Assembly: GCF_901538355.1 (NCBI RefSeq) | Contig: NZ_LR593887.1 | Span: 2,952,920 to 3,016,919 of the forward strand | Reading direction: 5' to 3' | Source of the DNA: Tuwongella immobilis | GTDB lineage: Bacteria; Planctomycetota; Planctomycetia; Gemmatales; Gemmataceae | DNA: 64,000 nucleotides | Part shown: piece by piece, positions 44,447 to 52,638 of the stretch | Layout: the number at the start of each line of letters is the position of its first letter | How positions within the stretch are numbered: position 1 is the stretch's first letter | Position numbers and translations under genes: made by a program | The notes under the pieces: model-generated | What the model was told of the DNA's origin: nothing | Database searches by the model: none | Seen by the model: only the letters and a program-made list of their open reading frames with translations

Positions 44447-45469
44447 ATGCCGAGCGTGGCGGTTGTCGGTGCGACCGGAGCAGTCGGAGAGCTGATGCGA
44501 CAAGTGCTGATTGAGCGGAAATTCCCGTTCAAACGCATCAAATTCCTGGCCTCGCCGAAATCCGCTGGCAAAACGCTGACGTTCGACGGGACAACCTACC
44601 CTATCGAACCGATCTCCGCAGAAGCGTTTGACGGTGTGGATCTGGTGCTGTCCAGCACGCCGGCGTCGATTAGTCGGGAGTATTCGCCAATTGCCGCCAG
44701 CGCAGGGGCAATCGTTGTGGATAATTCGTCGGCCTGGCGGATGGACCCGGATGTGCCGCTGGTGGTGCCCGAAGTCAACGCCGATGCTTTGTTGCAGATT
44801 CGCAAGGGGATTGTGGCCAATCCCAACTGCTCGACGATTCAGATGGTGGTTGCGCTCAAACCATTGCACGATTTCGCCGGGATCAAACGGGTAATCGTCT
44901 CCACGTATCAAGCGTCCAGTGGGAAGGGTGCCACCGGGTTGAACGACCTCGACGCCCAGATTTCCGCCATCGGCAAGGGCGAACCCGTGCCCGCGCACAC
45001 CGCCCACGTTGCGCGATTGGCCGGGAATGTGTTAGCTCACGACTGGAAACTCGGTGAAGAAGGTTACACCGAGGAAGAATGGAAGATGATCAAAGAAACC
45101 CGCAAAATCATGGGCGATGAGACGATCCAAGTCTCGCCGACCTGTGTGCGAGTTCCAGTGCGTATCGGCCATTCCGAAGCGGTGAACGTGGAATTTCACC
45201 GACCGATCACGGTCCAGCAAGCCCGCGAGCTGCTGGCAAAGGCACCCGGCGTGGTGCTGTTGGACAATCCCGCCCAAGGCGAAGTGCCCCAACCGCTGCA
45301 TTGCGAAGGGCAAGACCACACCTATGTGGGCCGAATTCGCCCCGATCATTCCGTGCCCCATGGCCTGAATCTGTGGGTGGTTGCGGACAATCTGCGGAAG
45401 GGGGCCGCCACCAACGCCGTCCAGATTGCCCAGGAACTGCTCAATCGCGGATTGCTCGGACGACGATAA
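44447..45469 (+). CDS. asd: Aspartate-semialdehyde dehydrogenase
   Basis: Start at the ATG at 44447 rather than the adjacent GTG at 44444; GGTGGAG lies just upstream. 340 aa, the usual length. The NADP-binding start is SVAVVGATGAVGE, the catalytic Cys128 is in VANPNCSTIQ, and the phosphate/substrate region is QASSGKGATGLNDL. The His acid/base lies in the VRVPVRIGHSE segment. The enzyme reduces aspartyl phosphate to the semialdehyde for lysine/diaminopimelate, threonine and methionine synthesis in the cytosol. It opens a compact run with truA and aroA (16-bp gap, then 8-bp overlap). Confidence 0.95.
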   Translation: MPSVAVVGATGAVGELMRQVLIERKFPFKRIKFLASPKSAGKTLTFDGTTYPIEPISAEAFDGVDLVLSSTPASISREYSPIAASAGAIVVDNSSAWRMDPDVPLVVPEVNADALLQIRKGIVANPNCSTIQMVVALKPLHDFAGIKRVIVSTYQASSGKGATGLNDLDAQISAIGKGEPVPAHTAHVARLAGNVLAHDWKLGEEGYTEEEWKMIKETRKIMGDETIQVSPTCVRVPVRIGHSEAVNVEFHRPITVQQARELLAKAPGVVLLDNPAQGEVPQPLHCEGQDHTYVGRIRPDHSVPHGLNLWVVADNLRKGAATNAVQIAQELLNRGLLGRR

Positions 45470-45485
45470 GCGCGGAAAGCGGGCG

Positions 45486-46223
45486 ATGCGGAATATCAAG
45501 CTGACGATTTCGTATGATGGAACCGATTTTTGGGGCTGGCAAACCCAGCCCGGATATCGGACAGTCCAAGAAACCCTGGAGCATGCGATTGCCGAAACCA
45601 CCGGCAAACGATCCGTGCTCCGGGCGAGCGGGCGAACCGATCGCGGCACTCACGCCGTCGGGCAGGTCGCGAATTTCTACACGACCTGTAAGCTCGATTG
45701 CGAGACGTTCCGCAAAGCCATCGACTTCCGATTGCCGGAAGATATTTCGCTCCCCGACATTCAAGATGTGGCCATTTCGTTTGATGCGAACAAGGACGCC
45801 AAACGGAAGCGCTACCGTTACGTCATCGACGATTCTCCGCAGGGGAATCCGTTCATGCGGCGGTATGCGTGCCGCAGTCGCTTTCGCCTGGATGTGCCGA
45901 AAATGCTGAGTGCCAGTCGGCCGCTGTTGGGTCGGCACGACTTTCACAGCTTTGAAACCGGCTGGCCGAATCGACTGAGCAGCATTCGCACGATTACGCA
46001 TCTTTCCGTGAATCGCGTGGGCGATCTCATCTGGATCGATGTGGAGGCGGACGGATTCCTGTACAACATGGTGCGGGCGATTGCGGGGACGCTCATCAAT
46101 GTCGGGCGTGGTTTCTGGCCGGAAGAAAAAGTTTCGGAAATTTTGCTGGCGGAGGACCGCACCGTGGGCGGCCCCACAGCGCCTGCCCATGGACTTTATC
46201 TGATGCGAGTGACCTATGACTGA
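45486..46223 (+). CDS. truA: tRNA pseudouridine(38-40) synthase
   Basis: Start at 45486 (MRNIKLTISYDG); the longer frame overlaps asd without coding character. 245 aa, normal for TruA. The catalytic Asp52 is in ASGRTDRGTHAVGQV, and the family pattern continues with FYTTCKLDCETF, GRHDFHSFETG and FLYNMVRAIAGTL. It isomerises uridines 38-40 in the tRNA anticodon stem. It lies 16 bp after asd and overlaps aroA by 8 bp, so co-transcription is likely. Confidence 0.95.
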   Translation: MRNIKLTISYDGTDFWGWQTQPGYRTVQETLEHAIAETTGKRSVLRASGRTDRGTHAVGQVANFYTTCKLDCETFRKAIDFRLPEDISLPDIQDVAISFDANKDAKRKRYRYVIDDSPQGNPFMRRYACRSRFRLDVPKMLSASRPLLGRHDFHSFETGWPNRLSSIRTITHLSVNRVGDLIWIDVEADGFLYNMVRAIAGTLINVGRGFWPEEKVSEILLAEDRTVGGPTAPAHGLYLMRVTYD

Positions 46224-47535
46224 GGCCCGTGTTTACCCCGCCCAGTTGGCCATTCAACCCATTTCCCATCCGCTTGCGGCGACGATTCGCGTCCCTGGCT
46301 CGAAGTCGATCACCAACCGCGCGCTGGTGCTGGCCGCGCTGACGAAGGCTCCGGACGGCGTCACGCTCGACTATCCGCTGGAGAGCGAAGACACGGAAGT
46401 GATGATCGATTCGCTCCGCAAACTGGGCTACGGCATCGAGTGGCGCGATCAGCAGCGCTCGATCGTGGTGACACGCCCCATGGGTGCCTCGCTCATTCCT
46501 GCCAATCATGCGGACTTGTATGTCGCGAATTCCGGGACAACGATGCGATTCTTGACCGCGATGGTCGCATTGGGAACCGGTCAGTTTCGTCTGGATGGCG
46601 TTCCGCGGATGCGTGAGCGGCCGATCGGCGACTTGCTCGATGCCTTGAAGCAATTGGGCGTTTCTGCAACTAGCGAAACTGCGAACGATTGTCCGCCTGT
46701 GGTGATTCAGACCGACGGAATTCCCGGTGGTGAGGTGGCGATTCGGGCCGGCATGAGCAGTCAATTCCTCAGTGGCTTGCTGATGGCTGCCCCGTTTGCT
46801 CGTTCCTCGATGTCGATTCGGGTGGCCGGGGAGTTTGTGTCGGAACCCTATGTCGCCATGACGGTTGCGATGATGCGCGATTGGGGAATCACGGTGGTGA
46901 CACCCGCGCCGGGACATTACGTCGTGCCCGCGCCGCAGGTGGCGACTCGCTCACACTATTCGATTGAGCCGGATGCCTCAGCCGCGTCGTATTTCGTTGC
47001 CGCGGCGGCGATTCAAGGCGGGCGCGTTACGGTTTCGGGCTTCCCGAATGTCAGTTTGCAAGGGGATCTGGCGTTCGTTGATGTGTTGGAGGAAATGGGC
47101 TGCCAAGTCACGAAGTCGGATTCTGCGATTACCGTTCAAGGGGGGACGCTGCGTGGCATTGATCTCGATATGAACGCGATTAGTGACACGGTCATGACCC
47201 TTGGTGCGGTGGCCTGCTTCGCCGAGGGACCGACGACAATTCGCAATGTCGCCCATATTCGCCACAAAGAAACCGATCGCATCTCCGCGTTGGCAAACGA
47301 GTTACGTCGGCTGGGTGCCGAAGTGATCGAACGGGCAGACGGCCTGACCATCCACCCTCGCCCACTTCACGGGGCAACAGTGCAGACGTATCGCGACCAT
47401 CGCATGGCGATGAGTCTTTCGCTGATTGGAATGCGCGTCCCCGGCGTGGTCATTGATGACCCCGGTTGTGTGGCGAAGACCTATCCTGGCTACTGGGAAG
47501 ACTTTGCAGCGATTCAGAACCGTGCGGCGAATTGA
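46216..47535 (+). CDS. aroA: 3-phosphoshikimate 1-carboxyvinyltransferase (EPSP synthase)
   Basis: 439 aa; the start ATG at 46216 lies within the end of truA. The enzyme joins shikimate 3-phosphate and phosphoenolpyruvate in chorismate synthesis. Signature motifs: RVPGSKSITNRAL near residue 30, NSGTTMRFLTAM, GVPRMRERPIGDLLDAL, SSQFLSGLLMAAPF, IRHKETDRISALANEL and YRDHRMAMSLSL. All substrate-binding Lys, Arg and Asp positions seem intact. It ends 34 bases before a perfect 9-bp hairpin. Confidence 0.95.
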   Translation: MTEARVYPAQLAIQPISHPLAATIRVPGSKSITNRALVLAALTKAPDGVTLDYPLESEDTEVMIDSLRKLGYGIEWRDQQRSIVVTRPMGASLIPANHADLYVANSGTTMRFLTAMVALGTGQFRLDGVPRMRERPIGDLLDALKQLGVSATSETANDCPPVVIQTDGIPGGEVAIRAGMSSQFLSGLLMAAPFARSSMSIRVAGEFVSEPYVAMTVAMMRDWGITVVTPAPGHYVVPAPQVATRSHYSIEPDASAASYFVAAAAIQGGRVTVSGFPNVSLQGDLAFVDVLEEMGCQVTKSDSAITVQGGTLRGIDLDMNAISDTVMTLGAVACFAEGPTTIRNVAHIRHKETDRISALANELRRLGAEVIERADGLTIHPRPLHGATVQTYRDHRMAMSLSLIGMRVPGVVIDDPGCVAKTYPGYWEDFAAIQNRAAN

Positions 47536-47569
47536 ACCCGGCGCGATGCTCGAAGAGGTGACGACATCA

Positions 47570-47601
47570 ATCCATCGGATCGAACTGGCGAACCGATGGA
47601 T
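47570..47601. terminator. Hairpin between convergent aroA and DUF6800 genes
   Basis: ATCCATCGG (47570-47578) and CCGATGGAT (47593-47601) pair perfectly around a 14-base loop. It lies between the convergent stops at 47535 and 47618, so it may serve both. Confidence 0.6.
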
Positions 47602-47617
47602 GATGCGAAATCGGCAT

Positions 47618-47785
47618 TTAGCTATTGGCGACCGGCGGGGTCCACCACGGGCTAATCAGATGAATCTTGTCCAGGATGAGTTGCTTTTCCCGATCATCCT
47701 TGGCAGCAGCCAACTTGATCTTCAACTTGAGCAGCTTCGCCTTACGTTGATAGCGACGATCCAGTTCCCGACGACGTTCAACCAT
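47618..47785 (-). CDS. DUF6800-like small basic protein
   Basis: 55 aa from the ATG at 47785, with GGAG about 8 bases upstream; the longer frame adds ten residues without support. The sequence is highly charged and helical: VERRRELDRRYQRKAKL, KLAAAKDDREKQLILDK and a final HLISPWW. This matches the tiny planctomycete DUF6800 family, as I remember it (VERRREL start, ILEKI-x-SP end). Function unknown; the basic helical hairpin suggests nucleic-acid or ribosome binding, but that is only inference. It is divergent from the membrane-protein gene at 47818. Confidence 0.7.
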   Translation of the reverse strand: MVERRRELDRRYQRKAKLLKLKIKLAAAKDDREKQLILDKIHLISPWWTPPVANS

Positions 47786-47817
47786 GACACCACTCCACCA
47801 TACGGATACCGACAACT

Positions 47818-49554
47818 ATGGATGAAGGTTACAAGCTCGGACGCCCCTTGACAAGCGGGGTCTCCGATGCTTCGGTGCATTCGATGGTGAATTGGGTGAC
47901 ACTCGCCATGATCGTGCAGGCGATTGTCGCGGTGGTTTGGTTCGGACGTAATTTTCCGATTGCCGATGAATGGGAGTTTGTCCCGGTCTACGTCGGCGCG
48001 GAATCGTTCTGGTCGTGGCTCTGGATGCAGCATAATGAGCATCGGCTTCCCCTTCCGCGAATGATCGTTTGGTTGGCTTATCAAATTACCCACGATTATC
48101 GTTCCGGCTCCATCATTCAGATTGTCTTGCTGGGCTGGTGCAGCCTGCGAATGACGCAGCTGATCCGCGAGCGGCGTGGCTACGCTCGGTGGGTGGATGT
48201 TGCAGTGCCGGTAAGCCTGTTGCATTGGGGCCAGGCCGAAAATCTCATGATGGGGTATCAGGTCTGCTTCGCGTTGACACTTGCACTGAGCATCTCCTGC
48301 CTGGGGCTTGCACTCCAGGCACCGCGATTGTCGCCCGCGCAACTCCGAAATCGCATCTTGCTGCGGATGATCTTGCTGCTGTTGTCGGGTGCGTTCGGGA
48401 TTCTGATTGCCATGGGGTTATCCCTGTGGCTGATGATTCTGACCGTGAAGCAACCGATTTGGCGGGAGCGAATCCGACTGCTGGCGGTGGCAGCGCTTCC
48501 GCTACTCTATTTGTCGGTCTATTTGATCGATTATCACAAGCCGGGGCATCATCCGCCCAGTGCCGGGATTCTCCCATCGCTGGCGATTGCCGGGCAGATG
48601 CAATCGATGGCCTTTGGCATCTCGGCACGATTCCTGCATCCTGTGGGGATGCTGCTTCTGGGGGCGATGATCGGCTTCGCGGCGGTTCTCGCCATTCGCC
48701 AGCGGGTGTGGGGTTGGCTGGGGATTTTGGCAGGTGGAACGCTGCTTGCGGGGGCTATTGGTTGGGGGCGCTCCGGCTTTGGGGATGAGATGGGATACTG
48801 GGCCCGCTACGGGTGGTTAGCCTGGCCAACGCTTGGCGTGTTCCTGCTGGCCACGATTCCGTATCGCTGGTTTGCCAATGGCGTCGCCCTGTTGGCGCTG
48901 GGATTGTTTCCGTTCAATACTGGCAGTGGTTATCTGTGGGGCACGGTCGTCTCCGAAGGTGTGGATGCCGTTCGACTTGCGATCGACGATGGGCAGTCCG
49001 CCAGCGAGATCGCCTGGACGCTGATGGCCGATTCAGGCCAAGCGGAACGAGTGGAGCGGGGGTTGCCGCTGCTGCTCGCCGCCGAGCAATCGCGATCCAT
49101 CCGCGTGCCGATTCGCTGGGCATTGCTGGCACTCGCTGGCGTGGTCGGATTGTGGGGAATCGGTCTGTTGCATCAAATTCAGTGCGAACGTGCCGAGGAG
49201 ATGTTCCGATTGCAACGCACGCGACTTTCTGAACAATTTCGGCTCGCCGCCAATGCCAACGGAATCCCACGCGGATTATTCTGGAAACGCTGCGAATTTG
49301 TCGGCGACTGTCAGGTATTCAGCGAATCCGGGAATCGGTCGCTGATTGGATTGATCGAAGTCATCGTCGAGTTTGAAGCGATTCCGGATGGCGGAATGGA
49401 AGATGTCGAAGCGGTGCCGCTTCCGCGACAAGCGACGGCGTGTTTCGTATTCGTCGCCGGTCATTGGGAAACGACCGGGCAAGCATGGTTCAATCAAACT
49501 CCATCGGAACTGATCGCTCGGTGGGAAGGGGCGGAGCAGATTCGGTCGCGGTGA
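47818..49554 (+). CDS. Polytopic membrane protein, possible GT-C-type glycosyltransferase
   Basis: 578 aa from the ATG at 47818; an ATG at 47884 (MVNWVTLAM) would drop 22 polar residues and free space for the divergent promoter. About ten to eleven hydrophobic helices fill residues ~25-465. The first extracytoplasmic loop has ADEWEFVPVYVG and MQHNEHRLPLPRMI, resembling the acidic/aromatic first loop of GT-C transferases. A ~110-residue soluble C-terminal domain follows. I do not recognise the family; the glycosyltransferase idea rests on topology and the loop. It ends 4 bp before the convergent kinase gene. Confidence 0.6.
   Translation: MDEGYKLGRPLTSGVSDASVHSMVNWVTLAMIVQAIVAVVWFGRNFPIADEWEFVPVYVGAESFWSWLWMQHNEHRLPLPRMIVWLAYQITHDYRSGSIIQIVLLGWCSLRMTQLIRERRGYARWVDVAVPVSLLHWGQAENLMMGYQVCFALTLALSISCLGLALQAPRLSPAQLRNRILLRMILLLLSGAFGILIAMGLSLWLMILTVKQPIWRERIRLLAVAALPLLYLSVYLIDYHKPGHHPPSAGILPSLAIAGQMQSMAFGISARFLHPVGMLLLGAMIGFAAVLAIRQRVWGWLGILAGGTLLAGAIGWGRSGFGDEMGYWARYGWLAWPTLGVFLLATIPYRWFANGVALLALGLFPFNTGSGYLWGTVVSEGVDAVRLAIDDGQSASEIAWTLMADSGQAERVERGLPLLLAAEQSRSIRVPIRWALLALAGVVGLWGIGLLHQIQCERAEEMFRLQRTRLSEQFRLAANANGIPRGLFWKRCEFVGDCQVFSESGNRSLIGLIEVIVEFEAIPDGGMEDVEAVPLPRQATACFVFVAGHWETTGQAWFNQTPSELIARWEGAEQIRSR
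47826..47854 (-). promoter_or_regulatory. Weak candidate promoter of the DUF6800 gene
   Basis: Minus-strand TTGTCA (47854-47849), a 17-bp spacer and TAACCT (47831-47826). It would lie inside the first codons of the divergent gene if that gene starts at 47818, and outside it if the start is 47884. Confidence 0.25.
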
Positions 49555-49558
49555 TGGC

Positions 49559-51277
49559 TCACAATCGCGGGGGCCGTTTCGCATCCGGGGTCGATGGGTG
49601 AAGCCGCTCCATTTCTTCGATTGGCAACGGAAGATTCGACGAATCGAGAAACGGTCGCGGCGATTGTCGGATTTCCGGCTGCGTGCGTTGAATCAGCCAG
49701 TACAGCAGCAGCAGAACCAAGCCGCCCAGAATTGCACCGATCATACTTGCAAACCAGAGCGACAGATGCGATTGTCGCGGCTGAGATTTCGACGATGCGG
49801 CGGCGGTCGATCGACGGGAGCGCGGCGGGCGTGACGGTCGCGGCGGCTTCCGATCCCCGCGTTCGCCGCGAGAAGGGGGCTGTTTCGATCGCGGTCGTGC
49901 GGGGGCTGGTTCCTTGGCCGGTTCCTTGGCGGAATCGCGAGCGGATCGTTCCGGAGATTGCCCACGCGGCGCGATTGGACGAGGCAATTCGTCGGGGGCG
50001 TTCATCAAAATCGTCGCGTCGGGAAGATCGGCTTCCGAGTCATCCTCCGTTTCCGGGACGAGCGTGAAGCCGGTTTTCCCCGCATCGGACGGAATCGCAA
50101 TCGCCTGCAAAAGATCGAGCACCACCTGAGCGGATTCGGGCCGATCGGCGGGATTCTTCTCCAGCAGCCGATTGATGAGCCGAATCAATTCGATCGGAAT
50201 GGTCGAGTTGAGCTTCCGCAACGGCTGCGGAGTGGCCTGTGTGACGGCGGAGAGCACCTCTTGCGTGTTTTCGCCCAGAAACGGCACATCTCCCGTGCAG
50301 AGTTGGTACAACACCGTTCCCAGGCTGAACAGGTCGGTGCGGGTATCCACCGTCTGTCCGCGTGCTTGTTCGGGGGCCATATACGCCGGGGTGCCGACAA
50401 TGGTGCCCAATCGGGTGATTCGCGAATCGGTTTCGGTGGCATCGTGGGCGAGGCCGAAATCGAGCAGCTTGATCCGAAACGGTGTGCGATCCGTGCGGGT
50501 GGTGCCACTGGATGGCTTCCGTGTTTCCAGCCAGATGTTGGCGGGTTTGATGTCGCGATGCACCATGCCGCGACGGTGAGCGGCGGCGAGTCCATCGGCG
50601 ATTTCGCGAGCAATTTGCAGAATCTCGACAACCGGCAGAATCGGTTCTCGCCGACAGCGACGATCCAACGATTCGCCTTCCAGCAATTGCATGGCAAAAT
50701 ACGGGATGCCGCGATCTTCGCCCACTTGGAAGATTGTTACGATGTGGTCGTTTTCCAACGATGCCACCGCTTGTGCTTCGCGAAGAAAGCGTTTGCGATG
50801 GGTTTGGCTGGCTGCCAGCGCCGGTAACAAGGCTTTGAGCGCGACGGATCGCTTCAGTTGCGGATCTTCCGCGCGAAAGACCACCCCCATGCCGCCGACG
50901 CCGAGCACTTCCCGCACCACATACGATCCCAAACGTCCCAATTCCGTCGGATCTTCGGCGGGTGCCAGAAAATCGTAAATCTCCGGATCAATGGAATCCG
51001 ATGCGATCGACGATTTCGGCAGGAGTCGATTGTCGGAATTCGTCGCGGGTTGCGGTGGCGGCGCGGGTTGAGAGGGGGGCGATGCAATCTCATCGGAAGG
51101 AGGGGCAAGCGTGACTTTGGCCGCATCGCTCGCCAGGGGATCGGCGTGCGTGACCCATTCATGCGCTTCCGGGATGCGGATGATCTGACGGCAATGCAGG
51201 CAACGTCCCTTTCGCCCGGCGGTTTCGGGTGGGGATTGTAAGGGTTTACCACAATGCGGGCAATCGAATGCAATCAT
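49559..51277 (-). CDS. Membrane-anchored Ser/Thr protein kinase with N-terminal zinc ribbon
   Basis: 572 aa. A zinc ribbon comes first (CPHCGKPL, CLHCRQII), then a Pro-rich linker. The Hanks-type kinase domain (~118-395) is complete: GVGGMGVVF glycine loop, ALKALLP with the ATP Lys, HRDIKPAN catalytic loop (~236-243), LLDFGLA, GTPAYMAPEQ and RTDLFSLG. A long basic, Ser/Pro/Arg-rich juxtamembrane stretch (~440-510) precedes one transmembrane helix (~518-540) and a short outer tail. Unlike PknB it has no extracytoplasmic sensor such as PASTA repeats. Planctomycetes encode many such kinases; targets unknown. Confidence 0.93.
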   Translation of the reverse strand: MIAFDCPHCGKPLQSPPETAGRKGRCLHCRQIIRIPEAHEWVTHADPLASDAAKVTLAPPSDEIASPPSQPAPPPQPATNSDNRLLPKSSIASDSIDPEIYDFLAPAEDPTELGRLGSYVVREVLGVGGMGVVFRAEDPQLKRSVALKALLPALAASQTHRKRFLREAQAVASLENDHIVTIFQVGEDRGIPYFAMQLLEGESLDRRCRREPILPVVEILQIAREIADGLAAAHRRGMVHRDIKPANIWLETRKPSSGTTRTDRTPFRIKLLDFGLAHDATETDSRITRLGTIVGTPAYMAPEQARGQTVDTRTDLFSLGTVLYQLCTGDVPFLGENTQEVLSAVTQATPQPLRKLNSTIPIELIRLINRLLEKNPADRPESAQVVLDLLQAIAIPSDAGKTGFTLVPETEDDSEADLPDATILMNAPDELPRPIAPRGQSPERSARDSAKEPAKEPAPARPRSKQPPSRGERGDRKPPRPSRPPRSRRSTAAASSKSQPRQSHLSLWFASMIGAILGGLVLLLLYWLIQRTQPEIRQSPRPFLDSSNLPLPIEEMERLHPSTPDAKRPPRL

Positions 51278-51321
51278 GGTTGCCCAAGCGAGGATGTCGG
51301 CGCATCACAACCGTGCGATTG

Positions 51322-51350
51322 ATTGTGCCATCCGATCTCGAATTTGGCAA
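51322..51350 (-). promoter_or_regulatory. Candidate promoter of the Ser/Thr kinase gene
   Basis: Minus-strand TTGCCA (51350-51345), a 17-bp spacer and CACAAT (51327-51322), giving a leader of about 38 bases to the ATG at 51277. Good -35 and spacing. Confidence 0.42.
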
Positions 51351-51485
51351 GCAGCGAAGTGGGGCGGGATGAATTTCCCCCGTTGGCATGCGTGGCGAGA
51401 TTGCCTCTCGACGACAACCCGGAGACGCCTATCATCGATGGAAACCGAGCGGTGATCGATTCCGCGGAGATGATCGAGGGAAGCC

Positions 51486-52103
51486 ATGCGCGTGGGAATT
51501 TTCGGCGGCACCTTTGATCCGGTGCATCTGGGGCATCTGCTCGTTGCGGAGCAGGCCCGCGAGCAAGCCGAACTCGATGAAGTGTGGTTTTTGCCCGCCG
51601 CCGTACCACCGCAAAAACAGCATCAAGCGATTACGCCGTTCGATCGCCGAGTCGAAATGCTGCAATTGGCCGTGGCTGGCCAGCCGCGATTCCGAATCGA
51701 CCGCATCGAAAGTGAACGCAGTGGGCCGAGTTACACGGTGGACACGCTGCGGTCGTTGCGCCAGCGCCATCCGCAAGAGACGTTTTGTCTCATCGTTGGA
51801 GCCGATTGCATTCCCGATTTTCCAACGTGGTATCAGCCCGCCGAGATTCTTCAATTGGTGGAACTGATCGTGGTGGAGCGGCCCGGTGTCGAGATTGGCA
51901 CCCGCGAGCAACTGCTGACCCGCGTGGGACTTCCAGCAGAGACACCATTTACTTGGCGCATCGTTCGCGTGCCCGTCTCCGGAATCGCCAGCCGGGAGAT
52001 TCGCCGACTCGTTCAAGCGGGACGCTCGATTCGCTATCAGGTGCCTGCCGCCGTCGCGGTCTACATTCACGAGAAGGGACTTTACGCCAAGCAGCCGGAC
52101 TGA
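51486..52103 (+). CDS. nadD: Nicotinate-nucleotide adenylyltransferase
   Basis: 205 aa, with GAGGGAAG before the ATG at 51486. The nucleotidyltransferase motif is VGIFGGTFDPVHLGHL (residues 3-18), followed by VWFLPAAVPPQK, CLIVGADCIPDFPTWYQP and the C-terminal SGIASREIRRLVQAG, where the common ISSTxIR is IASREIR. It adenylates nicotinate mononucleotide in NAD synthesis. Length is normal. It stands alone between the kinase and PilZ genes and converges on the latter. Confidence 0.93.
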   Translation: MRVGIFGGTFDPVHLGHLLVAEQAREQAELDEVWFLPAAVPPQKQHQAITPFDRRVEMLQLAVAGQPRFRIDRIESERSGPSYTVDTLRSLRQRHPQETFCLIVGADCIPDFPTWYQPAEILQLVELIVVERPGVEIGTREQLLTRVGLPAETPFTWRIVRVPVSGIASREIRRLVQAGRSIRYQVPAAVAVYIHEKGLYAKQPD

Positions 52104-52120
52104 TTCCATGAGGCAGAACG

Positions 52121-52603
52121 TCAGCCGAACGTCTCTAGCGCCTTGCTGGGAGGAATGCCATCGAATTCGCAGCCAATTTCGTAGCGATTTTCGTGAAATC
52201 GCAGATTGCGAACGATGGCGAGTACCCAGGGCACCACTTCTCCGGCATTTTGAACGCGAATCTGAATCTCGGTGCCAATCGGCAATTGATCGGGCACGGC
52301 GATGCGAACCCCGCCTTGCGAGCGATCCAAGATGACCGCATCTTCGATCACCGATTGTGTGGAATTGTCCAAGATTCGCACAGCCACTGGGGTGCCATCC
52401 CGACGGGTGAACCGGCGACGCTCCCGCGTGAATTCGGGAAGGGTGGCCGGCATTCCCGTGGGGGAAGTGCTGGTTGGGGAGTGCATCGCTTGCTGCCAGG
52501 CTTGAATGCGGAGGATGATCGCCATCATTCCCAGCAGAACAATTAAGCCCAGCAGCAATTCGGATTCACCCACGGCCCAGAAATTGATGAGGACCATCGG
52601 CAT
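52121..52603 (-). CDS. Membrane-anchored PilZ-domain protein
   Basis: 160 aa. One transmembrane helix (~14-33) near the N terminus, then a short linker and a PilZ domain. The c-di-GMP-binding signature is present: the Arg-rich ERRRFTRR before the barrel and DRSQGGVRI (D/N-x-S-x-x-G) in it. The barrel continues with GTEIQIRVQ and YEIGCEFDG. This suggests a membrane c-di-GMP receptor. It is near, but not in, the operon that starts at 57820. Confidence 0.85.
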   Translation of the reverse strand: MPMVLINFWAVGESELLLGLIVLLGMMAIILRIQAWQQAMHSPTSTSPTGMPATLPEFTRERRRFTRRDGTPVAVRILDNSTQSVIEDAVILDRSQGGVRIAVPDQLPIGTEIQIRVQNAGEVVPWVLAIVRNLRFHENRYEIGCEFDGIPPSKALETFG

Positions 52604-52638
52604 GGCTATGGCCCTCTCGATGGGCGGTAGGACGGCGA

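Noticed and set aside
51315-51335. Possible sigma-54 site (TGGCAC ... CGCA, minus strand) upstream of the Ser/Thr kinase
   Set aside because: Spacing is one base too long; a sigma-70-type promoter overlaps the same stretch and fits better.
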